A stretch of DNA of 64,000 nt, taken from positions 31,794,244-31,858,243 of the forward strand of contig OX637393.1 in the NCBI GenBank assembly GCA_951799425.1, written 5' to 3'. The position numbers and the translations under genes are program-made. The stretch is from Ilex aquifolium. Its lineage: Eukaryota; Streptophyta; Magnoliopsida; Aquifoliales; Aquifoliaceae. This document shows positions 32,760-45,228 of this stretch, piece by piece; position 1 is the stretch's first letter; each line of letters opens with the position of its first letter. Under the pieces are notes generated by a model. That model was given only the letters and a program-made list of their open reading frames with translations. It was not told the origin of the DNA and ran no database searches.

Positions 32760-34440
32760 ATCCCAAAATACCTATGTTGTCAACATGTTTCTTAAAAGTT
32801 ATAGGTTTTAGTCCCTTAGTTAAAGGATTAACAAGTATTGATTCTATATCAATATGTTCAGTCATAATATTACCTTTCTTCACAAGATCCCTAACAGAAG
32901 TATATTTAATTTCCATATGCTTAAACCCACTAGCATTTTTTTGTTGTTCTTTAAAAAGAACACAATTGCACTATTATCACAATAAATTGGCCTAGAGGTG
33001 GAATCAACAATCATAAGCCCTAAAATAAAAATCCTTAGTCATATAGCTTGTGTTGTAGCTCTATAACAAGCTATAAATTCAGCCTGTTGTAGCTTGTATT
33101 GTTCCTCAAACTAACATGTAAATATATCCTGAAGTAAATTTTAAATCATCCGGACAACCAATAAAATCTGAATCTGACTAACCAATCACATCAAGGCTGT
33201 CAACCCTTCGATAAACAAACATGTAATTCTTTATCCTTTGCAAGTATCTTATAACTTTCTTAACAGCCACCCAAAGATCTAATCTTGGTTTAGAAAAGTA
33301 CCTACCAAGAATACTAACTACAAAGGCAATGTTTTTTTTTTTTTCAAAAAAGGGTTATAGATTTTGACATTAGCAAGACAACCCTAGCCACGAAAGCAGT
33401 TAAGACTTGGTTTCCTATTGGTCCATCATTCAAAAAAATATATTTTTTTTTAGAATAGATTAGTTAGGAACCCTATTAAGAATGTACAAAGCTATTTTAA
33501 TGGCTTCACTCCAAAGGTAATTAGGTAAATTACACTTACTCATCATGTTCCTCATCATGTGTTTTTAAGGGTGTGATTACATCTTTCAGCTACACCATTT
33601 TGCTTGGGACTACCAGATATAGTATATTGGGCAATAATCCCACTTCCTTACAAATACTTGAACATAGTATGTTTGCCATAATACTCACCACCACGGTTAG
33701 ACCTAACAATTTTGATGACTTTTCCTAATTGTTGTTCTATCTCAGCCTTGAAAATTTTAAACTTTTCAAAAGCATCAGATTTTTTTAATTAAATAAATAT
33801 ATTCATAATGAGAGAAATCATCAATAAATATAATAAAGTATTTATTGCCACACAATGTACATGAGTAAGGTCCATTATTGTCAGTGTGAATAATTTCTAA
33901 AAGATTTAAACTACGAGTTGCACTTTTCTTTTTAGTCTTGGTCAATTTACCCTTAATGCAGTTAACACAAGTTTCAAAGTCTCCAAAATTAAGGGGTGGG
34001 AAGAATATCATTCTTTATTAACTTTTCCACTATTTCTCTAGAAATGTGACTCAAACGTTTATGCCACAACTGTGCAGTTTTTTTTTTCTTTAATGAGAGG
34101 TCTCTTAGATACAACATTTGAAGGACCATATTTGTTATTACCATCCAAACATACACTATACAAGCTATCTGATAAAACACAACGACCAACAATTTTAAAA
34201 TTTAAAGAAAATTTAATTTTACCATTACCAAAATTAAAAAAATATTCAATTTTATCAAATAAGGAAATTGAAATCAAATATTGCCTAAATGACGACACAT
34301 AATTTCTAAAATAAGTTGAAAACTAGTGTCTAAATTTAACCTAACAGTTTCTATGAACTCAACATGGACATCATTATTATTTCCTTCTTTAAGCTTAGCT
34401 TCCCATTCACTTGGTCTCTGTTTACTTGTGAACCTCTTAT
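32760..34440 (-). pseudogene. Copia integrase and RNase H remnant
   Basis: The minus strand carries the GAG-pre-integrase zinc motif (LWHKRLSHIS, CVNCIKGK), the integrase start (NLLEIIHTD, IIFIDDFSHY) and, further on, RNase H words (SDSDFIGC, LTKGL). This is copia order (integrase before RT/RNase H). It is broken many times. Confidence 0.8.
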
Positions 34441-36551
34441 TCTTTTATCACGCCCCATCCTGGTCTCCTAAATATGAGACACGACTAGGTTTTTGATACA
34501 CCTGTTTACATTTATATAATCTGGATTAATAAAACACTAAATAATTTCACATGTGCAACAACACCACCCACACCTTAGTCCTTAAGCATGATGGTAAGAC
34601 CTGTCTCATAACCTGTACCATATATATAACACCTGTACCAATTGTTTTCCAGGTTATAGACATGTACAAAATCCCACACCCACATAGCACACATCTCAAA
34701 GTATGTTTGTTGAGTCTGTTTACATCATATACTATTAAACTGTCATAATAATCTCTCACAATTATAATACACAACCCAACAATTAGTCATACAGACAATC
34801 AACCTGAGTGATATCACACTAACGTTGTACAAGACTTAATTGATTGGACAGTGGACTAGTCTGCATCCTCTTCTATAGTACCTGAAAAAGAGAAGCTATA
34901 GGGATGTGAGCTAAACCACGCGCTCAGTGAGTATACATGATGTATATGAAATGAAAATGATAGTAATACATTGAAGTAGGTAGATACTACGTAGATACAT
35001 GTATCAAACAACAACATCAATCCAATTCCAAAGAATTCACAAGCCACATTATATCCATATTACCCCTCATCGGGTAATTGATCCCACATGGATCCGTGTC
35101 TCCCGAACCTCCCGGGAACACCATAGTGCTAGCACACCACTGCACGTCCAGTGATTAGGCATCGACGCCCCTGTCTTAAACAGTGCGCCACATTCTACAA
35201 TACACAGTACAAAACATCATTCAATCACATAAACATGTAGCACATTATCTTGGAGAATTGCTATTAAATTCTATCATTTACTATCATCTTATAATAGCAT
35301 TTCTAAAACATATAAAGATATACACTCACCTCAAATGTACAGATCTACGGCTCTTCGGTTCTATTGGTGGATTCTTTCGGTGTTACAGTATCTGTTTCAA
35401 CACCGACTGTCTCACCCGTTCCACCTAACACATTTGTAATTACAATATCAATATGTTTATAACATTTAATAGTTAATCATGCACTAATGCATGCAAAATG
35501 ATGCACCCCAAAGTGCCCCGGTAACTTCGGTTACCGTACTATCCACTCACACACTAGCACTTTTGTTCAAGGGATTACATTTTCTCCCCAAATTTCAAAA
35601 ATCACTCACATTAATCACAATTAGGATTAAGTAGGTCAAACACATTGACCCGGGTCCCATTTTTACACATTTCGACCCCAAATCCTAAAAACTGCACTTC
35701 CGGCATTTCACACATTCCGTATCGAATATTATATTCATTTGAATTCAAAATTCACATTACCACATCAAGCATCATTTAAAAATGCTGCCTGCAAAATTTC
35801 GAGTCATTTGAATTAAAATTCACACATGTGATAATAACATTTAGAAATCAGGGTTTCGGCATTACCGACATCCATTCCCAATTTCTATCGTACGTTTCTT
35901 TTAAAACAATCCTACCTAAATTCACACACTCACTAATTCATGCAAAACAGCCCCCTAATTGCACCCTTAGACTCCCCATTTCACACCCATAAATTTTGGT
36001 TTTGACTTAGCCTACTCAAAGCATCCCGAGTGTTCGGTTTCCACATTTTTCTCACACCCATTGTATACCTATTTAAAACCCATTCTTAACAGCCCCTAAT
36101 CACGTTTAATACACTTAATTAAACTAACAAAAAATCTGTTTTAAAGTTAAAATAAAACAGTCCATTGAAATTAAAATAAAACAGCCCATGAATTTAAATT
36201 AAAACAACCTACTAATTTTAAAACAAACCAGCCCACACATATACATACATAGTAAAATTTATCTCACACACAGGCTTAAACTTAATCCCACATACTTGCT
36301 TTTTCCCTCTCGGTTGGAGCTAACAACACCCACCAAAGTTTGTTTCACTCTCCCTCTCTTCCTCCTTGGTCTTGGCTCAAAGGAACACACCCATATTATT
36401 TTTTTTCCTTTCTCTCTTGCTCTCCTCACTCTCGGTTTCCAGCAAAGAAGAACACACACACACTGGTTTATGTTTTAAACACACACACTTTTACACTTTA
36501 AATTACACACACATACACTTGTACACTTTAACAAACACATACACACACCCG

Positions 36552-36607
<56 letters not shown>

Positions 36608-36932
36608 CCACTTAGCTTTAGGATATAACTCACCTCCTTCATATATTGACACATATAAGATGACTCATCTTAATTAGGTAATTACGCTTGCTCCCCCCAA
36701 GTTTTTAAGTGATCTCGAAATTGACCCACTAGTATTTTCATACATGAAATTTTTATAAATGGGTCTCACTAATACATCACTAACGGGTTCCACATACCCA
36801 ATGTATGCTCACACACATCATGTCTATGAAAGATTTAATTTAATTAACCCTTTAATAATTTCACATAATTGCAATTTAACCCACAAAATTATGCTAATAT
36901 GCATGCAATGCATGATCGGGTCTCACATATTT
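34441..36932 (-). mobile_element. Ty3/Gypsy-type solo LTR inside the copia element
   Basis: The LTR is 34446-36927 (about 2480 bp), starting TGTGAGACCC on the minus strand and ending GGGGCGTGAT-. The flanks TCTTT and TATTT form an imperfect 5-bp duplication. It contains the CTCACTGAG motif typical of these LTRs and an AC microsatellite. No internal region is present. The copia zinc-knuckle coding continues on either side. Confidence 0.72.
36553..36606. repeat. (CA)n microsatellite
   Basis: About 27 uninterrupted CA units lie here, with more imperfect ACACAC stretches upstream from 36440. Confidence 0.95.
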
Positions 36933-36959
36933 ATTCTTCTTTTCTAACCAAAACTTGAA

Positions 36960-37772
36960 TATAGTGCACTCACTTTTCTCATGAACCCATTTTTTACAAA
37001 AAGAACACTTGACATCTTTTAGAATGACAGTCTTAAGACCTCCCACATTTTGACTCTGACTAGTACCATGCCTTTAGAATCTCGACCATCCTTTGGAGCA
37101 TTATGATTAGGATTTCTATTATTTTCCTGATACCCATCTTCAAAACTAGATTTAGGTTGAGAAACACATAAGATAGTTTCACTCTTTTCTTTTCTAAGTT
37201 TTTATTCCTCAGAATCACACTTGGAGATAAGGTCATTTGCTGTCCAAGACTCATTTTAGGTATTATAGGCAATTTTGATTTGACTAAACTCAGGAGGTAA
37301 AGAGTTAAGAGCGTGATGAACAATAAAATTATTAGGAATAACAATTTGGAAAGTTTTGAGCTTAGTTTGAACATAGACAATTTTAAGGATATACTCCCTA
37401 ACACCACCTATATTATCATATTTCATACTCGTTAGTTCATTCATTAGGCTCCCAACTTTAGTCTTATTGGATACCTTATATCTCTCTCTTATAGTGGTAA
37501 AGAACTCCTTGGTATTCTTGGTTTTAGGCAAACCACTCCTAAAGTGTTCAAAGATAGACATTTTCATGGCGATCATATTCAGTCGATTAGATTTATCCCA
37601 TTTTGCATAAAGTTCTTTTTCTTCAGGAGAGCTCTCACTAGTAGATTTATGAGGTTCATTCTCTTGCAAGGCTAAGTCTATATCATCAATTCCCAGGACA
37701 AACTCAATATACTACTTCCATCTTTTATAATTAGAACCATTCAACACCTCAATGTTGGCATTATTGTTATTC
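36960..37772 (-). pseudogene. Copia gag remnant
   Basis: The minus-strand translation shows a UBN2-type copia Gag (AKWDKSNRLNMIAMKMSI, VGSLMNELTSMKYD, LNSLPPEFSQIK) and a zinc knuckle after it (CKKWVHEKSEC-like, about 36960-37010). The likely Met is near 37772. It is broken in a few places. Confidence 0.82.
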
Positions 37773-37799
37773 ATAGCAAACGAGACTATTCAAGGCAAT

Positions 37800-38179
37800 G
37801 ATAGGAGTCTAAGTTTTGGTTAGATTTCAAAGATCGTGAGTGTCTCAAGGCTAGTAAGAGACAAAGTCATTAAGAAGGTTTCATCTATTTCAAGAATCGA
37901 GATAAATCTTATGGTAATGTCATTACTAAGTTTTGAATTATACCATAATTTGAGTATATGAACGATGAGTAATCCTATTAGCGGAATTGCATTTGAGTTA
38001 TTTCGATATGCTTATGGATAAGCTACATGTAAGAAGCAACATGAGGTTTATTAAAAGGATTGATGAATTCAAAAGAGACGTGATATTTGATGAGTAGACA
38101 ATTAAGAATTATAGTCTAGTAGTTATGCATGATAATAAATTAGTTGGAACAATAGAAATTCTTTTAAAAGGGGAAGAGT
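37800..38179 (+). pseudogene. 3' internal end of another chromovirus
   Basis: No protein is readable. The last 50 bp (GAAATTCTTTTAAAAGGGGA) match the conserved end of chromovirus internal regions, just before a polypurine tract and LTR. The left edge against the copia element is unclear. Confidence 0.5.
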
Positions 38180-39679
38180 TGTGAGATCTGAGTATGCATC
38201 TTAGGCATTTTATATAATGTTAGGGGCCAAAGCATAATTTATTAATATTAATCGTGGGTTAAATTATAATTAGTGAAATTGATAAAATAACGATATGAAA
38301 TTTATTAATGATTTCTAGGGGTCGAATTGATAGCTGGCAAGATATTTGGAAATAATTTACCATGAGTTAAGAAACTTAAGTGTAAATTTTTAGAATAAAG
38401 GAAACTAAGGGGAGACTTAGTGTAAATTAAAACTTAGGTGAATCACTCTTTACATCTAGTGCATGAAGAGGGTGCCATGAGAGGCATTGGGTTGTATAGA
38501 AGGTTGGGGAATTGTTCTTAGAACTGATTGAAGAGAGAGTGATTTGTGATTGATTTTGAGAGAGAAGAATCTTCGGTCTCGAAATAGCGACGGGTGAGGA
38601 ATTTCTTTGTGTTCTTGGAAATCAAAGTATAATATTTTCTCTATTTAGCTTCACAATTCTTGGCTATATCAAGTTCTTGAGTTGGGATGTATTGGGATGA
38701 AGATTTAAGAACTTTGACTCCCTTGCTTTTGGTGGTTCCGGTGGATTTTGGACGACCGAGTCACATCGGAGGTAAGTTGTTTTCTTTGAATTTTTATGTC
38801 TTTAAGCTTGTAAATGCATTATATTGGTGTGGGTAATGATCTAGAGGGGTTTGGGTTTGAGTAGAATGAGTTTGTGGATGTTTGAATTGAAACATAGAAG
38901 ATGAACAAGAGTTAAACTGGTTGAAACAGGTGTTGAACCGGTTGAACAAGGTTCTGGTTAGGCTTGAACTAGTTGAAGAGTAGTTTCAATTGGCTGATTA
39001 AGGAAAATGATGAATTGGTTGAACTTGAACTGGTTCAATAGTATTCAATAGTTGGGGTTGAACTTGTTGGATTTGGGGTTGAACCTGTTGGACTTGGGGT
39101 TGAACCTGTTGGACTTGAACTGGTTCATCAAGCCTAGTTTAGGCTATTTTTCTGTGGTGTTCTGGGCTTCCATCCAACTCTTCCAAAAACTTGTCTAGGC
39201 ATCTAATTGAGCTCAAATAAGTTCTTTACGGATCTAGTTGCTTACAACTACACAAATTAAAGATTGGACTTAGAATTAAAGTATGTAAGTAGGTAATTGG
39301 TGTGTTAACGTGGGCATGAATACATAGTCATACATGCAAAATTAAGATAAAATGTATATGTTAAGGGTATTTATATGTGGTTTATTATGATGTGTGGTAG
39401 GAACAAAGGCGTTGACCCCTACGTCAAGTATGCTTAAAGTCTCATCTGGAGACTGAGTTTATACTACAGCTGGACCTGAGGTGAGTGTATTTTATATGTA
39501 TGCTTGAAATTGTTATGAATATGCTTTAAATGCTATAGAATGTGTGATGTTGTGATTTATTGTCTATGATTAGTGCTTGACCTCTAAAATGGGTTGATCT
39601 TAAATATGTTCCAAAGCGCAGGAAATTATCATGTTATAACTCAGTCGATTACCGAGGTCATATCCTCAGGGAAAATGAG

Positions 39680-40040
39680 TTATTCAAAGGGTGATGAGAA
39701 AAGAAAAGTGGTTTATCAACTAAGAAAAGAAAAGACCGGTTGAATAACTCATTTTCTAAGTTGAGTGTCTTTTCTTAGTTATTCAAAGGGTGATGAGAAA
39801 AGAAAAGATCGGGTTATCAACTAAGAAAAGATGAACTTTGTTGATAAACCGGTCTTTTCTTTTCTTAGTTGATAACTCCTTCAACCACTTTTCCAAAAAT
39901 TCAGAGTTTTTACCGGTCTTTTCTTTTCTCATCACCCTTTGAAAATGAGTAATTCAAAAATTCAGAGTTTTTTGCTTAAGTGGTTGAAGGAGTTATCAAC
40001 TAAGAAAAGAAAAGACCGGTTTATCAACAAAGTTCATCTC
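39680..40040. repeat. Shuffled inverted-repeat block
   Basis: The words AAGAAAAGAAAAGACCGG and its reverse complement, GGGTGATGAGAAAAGAAAAG and its reverse complement, and GTGGTTGAAGGAGTTATCAA recur in both orientations within 360 bp. Such scrambling suggests repeated template switching or hairpin-mediated copying, or an assembly error. Confidence 0.75.
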
Positions 40041-40736
40041 ACCATGAAAAAATATTTTGACTCAATATTATTACTCACTTAAGATTGTACTCAAACACAC
40101 TTAAGCAGAAAATATTCGAATGAAACCCATTGAAAAGAACAAATATGTATTTAAGTTGATTGACTAATTTTGAAAGAATTACATTCACATCAATTGCAGT
40201 GATTCAAAAAAGTATGCATGCCAGACCTAACTGTCTACAACTAAGCAAGTTGATATACATATCAATTGTGTTTTCAACTTTAATTATTAAAACAACCAAA
40301 TACTTAATCTTTGGAAAAACCCTAATTAGGTCAAACTCCACATTCACAGATGAGACTCCATCACCCGATCAAACTGAAAAATAACTAATAGCGAAATTGA
40401 AAACCAAAGCAATTGAAAGAAACATTTTCATACTTAAAGTATTCGCCTTTCAAGAATTGAAGAACTATACGTAGAACAGAGCTTTGTGTCGAAGAACAAT
40501 GGAAAAACTCTTGAAAAGAAAGAAACCCTAATTCTAACTCTAGGAGAATAAGAAAGAAGGAAAATATGAGAAACGTCTAAGGAGCAATGGATTGATCGAT
40601 AATCTTCTCTCTGGCTAGGCTTGGGTATTTATAGGAGAGTGTCCGTTGAATATCCTCTTAATTTTCCACCAATCACGACTCTTTTGAATCCCAGCTGATA
40701 TACTTTCCATATGAGTCCTCGCAGCAATAAAACACT

Positions 40737-40975
40737 AACCTACCGATAGAAAGCACAAAATGACCTACTGATAGGTTAGGTTCTATCTCTGATGAACTGG
40801 CAGCTCATCACAACTACTGGTAAAATAGCTCTCTATTTAAGGCCTATTGGTAGAACGGTATCAACCTACCGGTAGCAAAATTTTTATTTTGCTTCTACCG
40901 ATAGGAATCAACTACTATTGGTAGGACCCAATTTTGCTCACTGTTGAACTGGTAGAAGACCTACTTGTAAGACTG
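40737..40975. promoter_or_regulatory. CTACCGGTAG-like motif cluster of copy 2
   Basis: About nine imperfect copies (CTACCGATAG, CTATTGGTAG, CTACCGGTAG and others) lie 105-345 bp upstream of the minus-strand TATA box. This matches the arrangement in copy 1. Confidence 0.65.
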
Positions 40976-42022
40976 ACCTTTTTCCCAATTATGCTTGCAA
41001 TGCTCGTGGCTCAACTCCTGGATTTCCCAACTTATCCTCAAAGTCTTTCATAGCATTAAAATGATTATAAATCTCACTCTTACATTCATTTACTTTTAAA
41101 CATGAATATCCTCCATAATAAATAATACTAAGCTAAAACAAAAGAAATAGATAACTAACATAGCTAAGATGAATGATATGAGACATAAAATATGAAATAT
41201 TATGATCTCATCAATTGGTACTGTGGATGAGCTATATCACATTATTGATAATAGGAAGAGGACAACTGAACTTATTGGTATATGAATGTGCGAGTAAAGG
41301 GTGTTGTGAATGCTATATGATTATGTCATATAATCTTACTAATTGAGATAGCCTTAAAAGCTAATGTTACTTGTCATTATTAGATGACTGTATGGATTGT
41401 TATTTGGTGATGACTACATTAAGTTATGTTTGGTGTTGTGGTTATGTTAAGTGGCCTTATCAGCAAATATCGCCTTTGAGGCAGATGTATGGCCTGTGTG
41501 GCGGATATTGTCTAAATGATTACCAGATAGCCTGTGTGGCAAATGTTGCTTGCATAGCAAATATTGCCTATATGGCAAGTGTTGTCTATTCGATGGATAT
41601 AGCCTGAGTGGCAGAAATTTTTGTATTCCAATTGGTTGCTATGGTGGATTTATGTGTTATGAGATGATCGCTAGAGAAATATGAGAGTTTATATGTAATG
41701 GCTTATAAAATTGTTCAGTTATTTTGATAAGATGAATACTGAAATTTGTGATATATGTTATTATTATTATTTATTTGAGGATTCTGTACACTCACTGAGC
41801 ATGTGTGCTCACCCCACTTAGTTTATTTTTTCAAGTAAATATGGAGGAAGGAATGTCAACTGCTGAGTCTTGGCGGTAAAAGAAGAAATCGGTATCCGTG
41901 TCTTGTTGTGTCAGTTTGTATAATTGTTGAGCTTTGTAAACTAGGGAAATCAAACATTGTATTAAACTGCAGTTTAAAATTGCTATTTTATGTACATGGT
42001 ATATTGGGATATTAAGAGAATA

Positions 42023-42941
42023 AAATTTATTGGGTGGGGCTATTCCCACCCCACAAATCTCCATTCCCACCCCATTAAACTCTAAATCATAAAATTACTA
42101 AGTACACAAGTACACCCCTTCTATACCCACCCCACTAGTAACTAAGTCCACCCCATTTTATACCCATCTCATTAATAATTAAACTTATCTCAATCTTCAC
42201 CTTTAGGGTTTCTTTATATACTCAATCTCACACAATCTACACGAAAATATACTCAACTTGATTATCTACTATACATCTCTCAAATGATATTCAACACCAA
42301 TCTCGTGTGCATTATATGATTTATATCTTTCCTAATTATAGGTTCATCTCTTATAGTACATCTTACTTATTGTGGAATTGTGATTATTGGTAATGAGAAC
42401 CTATTCATCGGGTGGTGAACCTTCTATTAGATGCCAAAACAGCTGTCGCTAAGGAAGGACCTCATAGGAATGATACCAACATATCTGCTCTCCGTATAAT
42501 TAACGCCTTTAATACCCATAAAGTCTGTATACATATAGTGTTAAATACATATACAATTATATATGTGCATGTGTGCATATATAAAAATATGCAAACTTAA
42601 CTTATTGTTTTTTTTAAGAGAAATTCATATGGAGATTAGAGTAAAGGCTTATCTATTTTTTTGGTAACATTCAATACCAACTTAAATATCACTTCAGAGA
42701 TCGATGCTAACTAATCAAGTTGATTATATTTTTATATAAACTGTGTGATATAGTATAAAAAGAAACCCTAAAAAAAGATTGACATGAATTTAATAATTAG
42801 TGGGGTGGGTATAAAATAGGGTGGACTTAGTTACTAGTGGGGTGGGTATAAAAGGGTTGAATTTAGTAGGTTTATGTTTTAGAGTTTAATGGGATGGGAA
42901 TAGAGATTTGTGGGCTGGGAATAGCCTCACCCAAAGTTATT
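42023..42941. mobile_element. MULE-type MITE with long terminal inverted repeats
   Basis: The MITE is 42032-42932 (901 bp). The terminal inverted repeats are about 150-160 bp, starting GGGTGGGGCTATTCCC on the left and GGGTGAGGCTATTCCC on the right (reverse complement). The 9-bp flanks AAATTTATT and AAAGTTATT match at eight of nine positions, the length expected for Mutator-like elements. There is no transposase, so it is non-autonomous. Within each arm the word ACCCACCCCACTAGTAACTA is strongly conserved. Confidence 0.85.
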
Positions 42942-43071
42942 TTAGTATACCCAGTCAGTTCAAATTATTTTTTTAAAGTAAATATGCGTATAGGGTACAT
43001 GTGTGAATCAAGGAGTAGGGTCCACTCTACTGGATTAGGACATACTGTTCTATCTCTAGGTTAGGGTGTGG

Positions 43072-43415
43072 CATTTTCAAAGCCTAGGTTTGATAGGTTT
43101 TGTGGATATATGAGTCTAGTCAACAGTGAATAATTTAGGGTGTTTGTGTTTTGCAGATGGAATTAACATTAAGATACTAATGTTATGTATGTGTATAGCA
43201 CTGTGAATCATGGATGTTATAATTAATTCAAATCAGATAGAGATGAAATGTTCTTATGTCCTCATTATGGCTGAGGGCCATAATGGACAATGTCAAGAGG
43301 GGTTTGACCAAAGTTGGCTGAGTAGATTTATCAAACGAACAGAGGGTTTGACTGGGAGTAAGAAAGGGAGTTACTTCAGGGGTATCAGTCGAAGTTAGAA
43401 AATTAAGAAAATTCC
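43072..43415. other. Leader-like remnant and spacer
   Basis: A drifted primer-site region is followed by AT-rich DNA with one short open frame (43210-43398) that matches nothing I know. It joins the antisense-gene remnant of a Tat element. Confidence 0.4.
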
Positions 43416-44329
43416 TCACTGTCCTGTTCCTACCGGAAGCAACAAAAACTGACTTATTGAGAGACCAAGGAGTCTAAGCATGTTGAGCCTACAAAGCCTC
43501 TCGATCATCTGAAAGAGTAGCATTTGGGCGGTCTGGTACAACAATAAAAGAGTATAGGTTGGCATGTAACCGAGTAGCTTGTGAGCAACTCGGTAGAAGT
43601 GGCTCTCATTGAAGGACCACACATTTTTTAAGTCTTCCATCATCAATGAATTTTCAGGGATCTTTCCCTTAACAGTCTCACCTAGTAGAAGTAGGCATAT
43701 CATAAAAGAAAAATAGGAGAATTTAAGTTCAAAATAGGTACATATACTCATATACCTAATGCACCCTCTTCAAAAGGAAACCTACAAGATGGGCTTTCGC
43801 CTACATTATACTCCCAGTTCCCATAAATCAAAATAACATAATTTTCATGACCTTTATTGGAATTAGGAAGATGGGTTGCCAATTAACGATCATTCCTCCT
43901 CACCTCAAAGTAGTAGTTGTCACCCACCGGCTTGATGATGTAGTAGTAGAGGATCTCCCAAAGTCCCAGGTTTACCCCTAGAATGTCATTTAAGGCAGCA
44001 ACCCCTATCATAATCTTGAAGAAATTGGGGCATCATTGGATGTGACACAGCTTCAAGATTGAGAGTACCCATAGAAGGAGTGGGTGAAGTAGAAATCTCA
44101 CACCACTTTCAGTAGAGGCCCAACTATGGATTGGAATGGACTCCCTGGTGCCAATGAGACGCTTATTCGCACTAGCCACACGAACTTCAACATCATTGGG
44201 AATCTTGTATTTCACCTTGAAAGATGGAACCTCGCTTGAAGTGAGAAGATGATAAACAGAAGACAAGGAAGAAAGGAAAGTTTCAGAGGAAAATGCAAAG
44301 AAATAGTTTAGGAAGCGTAGAAGAAGCAC
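43416..44329 (-). pseudogene. Antisense gene (PF04195-like) of the Tat family
   Basis: The minus-strand translation includes VKYKIPNDVEVRVASANKR and GVRFLLHPLLLWVLSILKL. These fit the 'putative gypsy type transposon' domain (PF04195), whose usual pattern is IP...LP followed by GLRxPLHP. It lies antisense just before an LTR, as expected for a plus-oriented Tat element. It is broken in several places. It supports the same assignment for the gene at 1-1441, whose matching domain is off-window. Confidence 0.6.
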
Positions 44330-44540
44330 CCAATTAAGACTCTTTAAAAAGGAATGAAGAAGCGCTAAAGAAATGGTGCCTAAAAACCAAAGGATGAAGC
44401 ATTAAATGCGATAACCCATTTCTGACAAAAAGAAGGCATGCAAGGTGCAAAAAAGCAAGAAACAATTAATAGAAGTAAGCTCGGGTATAGGAAACGTCAG
44501 CCAAACATGTGCCACATGGCATACATTCCCTGGGAGCAAG

Positions 44541-45228
44541 TGAAGGAGCGCAGAATTATTGTGTATGATTAGACATTTAATGATTCAAAATTAGTATAGG
44601 CACGTGGCCAACAAGGTGATTACTTGGAACGTTGGCGAAATAGAGTCGACCAACTCATTTGATAAGTTAGCCCTGAAGTAGGCACCACTTGTTCGGAAAG
44701 GAACTAAATTCAACCTAGCCAATGTGCTCGGTCAGATAGGTTGAACCGCCATCAATAAGCTAGTAGAATTGAGCTCAAGTTGTTCTTAACAAAGAGGATC
44801 ACGTCGTCCCGAATAATCAGAGGTAGAGCTATGTTGATAAGACCAAAGCACGGATAAATATTATCAACATGCCTGAATAAATAGGCCAATTAGTAATGTT
44901 GGGAAGGATTCCAACATTCATTACTAGCAATCTGGCTAAATATGAGGTGTGCCACCTCATATGGTCAATAACGGTAATCCTAGCAGAAAGGGTACCAGAT
45001 GATGTTATAAAAATAGGGCTAAGCTTAAGGATGAAGGTACATATTACTTTTCCTGCAATAGTTTTGGATACCTCTTCAAAACCGTTATTGTCTTAAGCAT
45101 CAGAGTGTCTCTGACCGATCACCCTTGGCCTCTGACAGTTTGCTCATTTTGCAGGCGGAGCGATGCAACTTTATGTTCATTTGTTCCTGATCGAATCATA
45201 CAATTTGTAAGGTTTTTCACCCCTTACA
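44541..45228 (+). repeat. LTR of the old Tat family (likely 3' LTR)
   Basis: The LTR is 688 bp and reads TGAAGGAGC...CCCCTTACA. It has no internal insertion and served as the template for recognising the split copy at 16759-28581. A purine-rich GGGAGCAAG precedes it. No primer site follows, so it is a 3' LTR. The flanks do not give a clear duplication with the 5' copy. At 44940-44962 it carries a perfect 10-bp inverted repeat with a 3-bp spacer. Confidence 0.8.

Larger units (their letters stand above)
31612..37800 (-). mobile_element. Broken Ty1/copia element interrupted by a solo LTR
   Basis: It is minus-oriented, with a 3' LTR (31612-32042), RNase H and integrase remnants (about 32760-34440), a solo LTR insertion (34446-36927) and gag (about 36960-37772). 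It sits inside the RT of the old Tat element. The 5' LTR and most of RT are not seen, and the right edge near 37800 is uncertain. It is broken many times and appears old. Confidence 0.8.
39569..41218 (-). mobile_element. LTR-like repeat, copy 2 (undescribed family)
   Basis: The repeat is 39574-41213 (1640 bp), the reverse complement of the family at 24832-26258, with TGATGAG...GCA ends and 5-bp flanks ATTAG and ATTGG (four of five match). It has a TATA box (40626-40633, minus) and nine or so CTACCGGTAG-like motifs at about 40737-40975. A block at about 39680-40040 that is absent from copy 1 holds shuffled inverted repeats. Confidence 0.7.
38180..43071 (+). repeat. Chromovirus LTR with two insertions
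   Basis: It starts TGTGAGATCTGAG after a polypurine tract and ends near GGGTGTGGCA at 43071. It holds an LTR-like repeat (39574-41213) and a MITE (42032-42932); without these it is about 2.3 kb. It contains the TGCTCACCCCACTTAG motif of R regions at about 41807-41822. After it, CAAAGCCTAGGTTT resembles a drifted tRNA-Met primer-site region, so the LTR may have internal sequence on both sides. Confidence 0.6.

Noticed and set aside
36366-36677. ORF of 103 codons with a His-Thr run
   Set aside because: It is the translation of the CA microsatellite in a solo LTR.
37773-38179. 5' LTR of the copia element
   Set aside because: No match to the 431-bp LTR at 31612-32042 and no primer site were found. 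The sequence looks like the end of a chromovirus.
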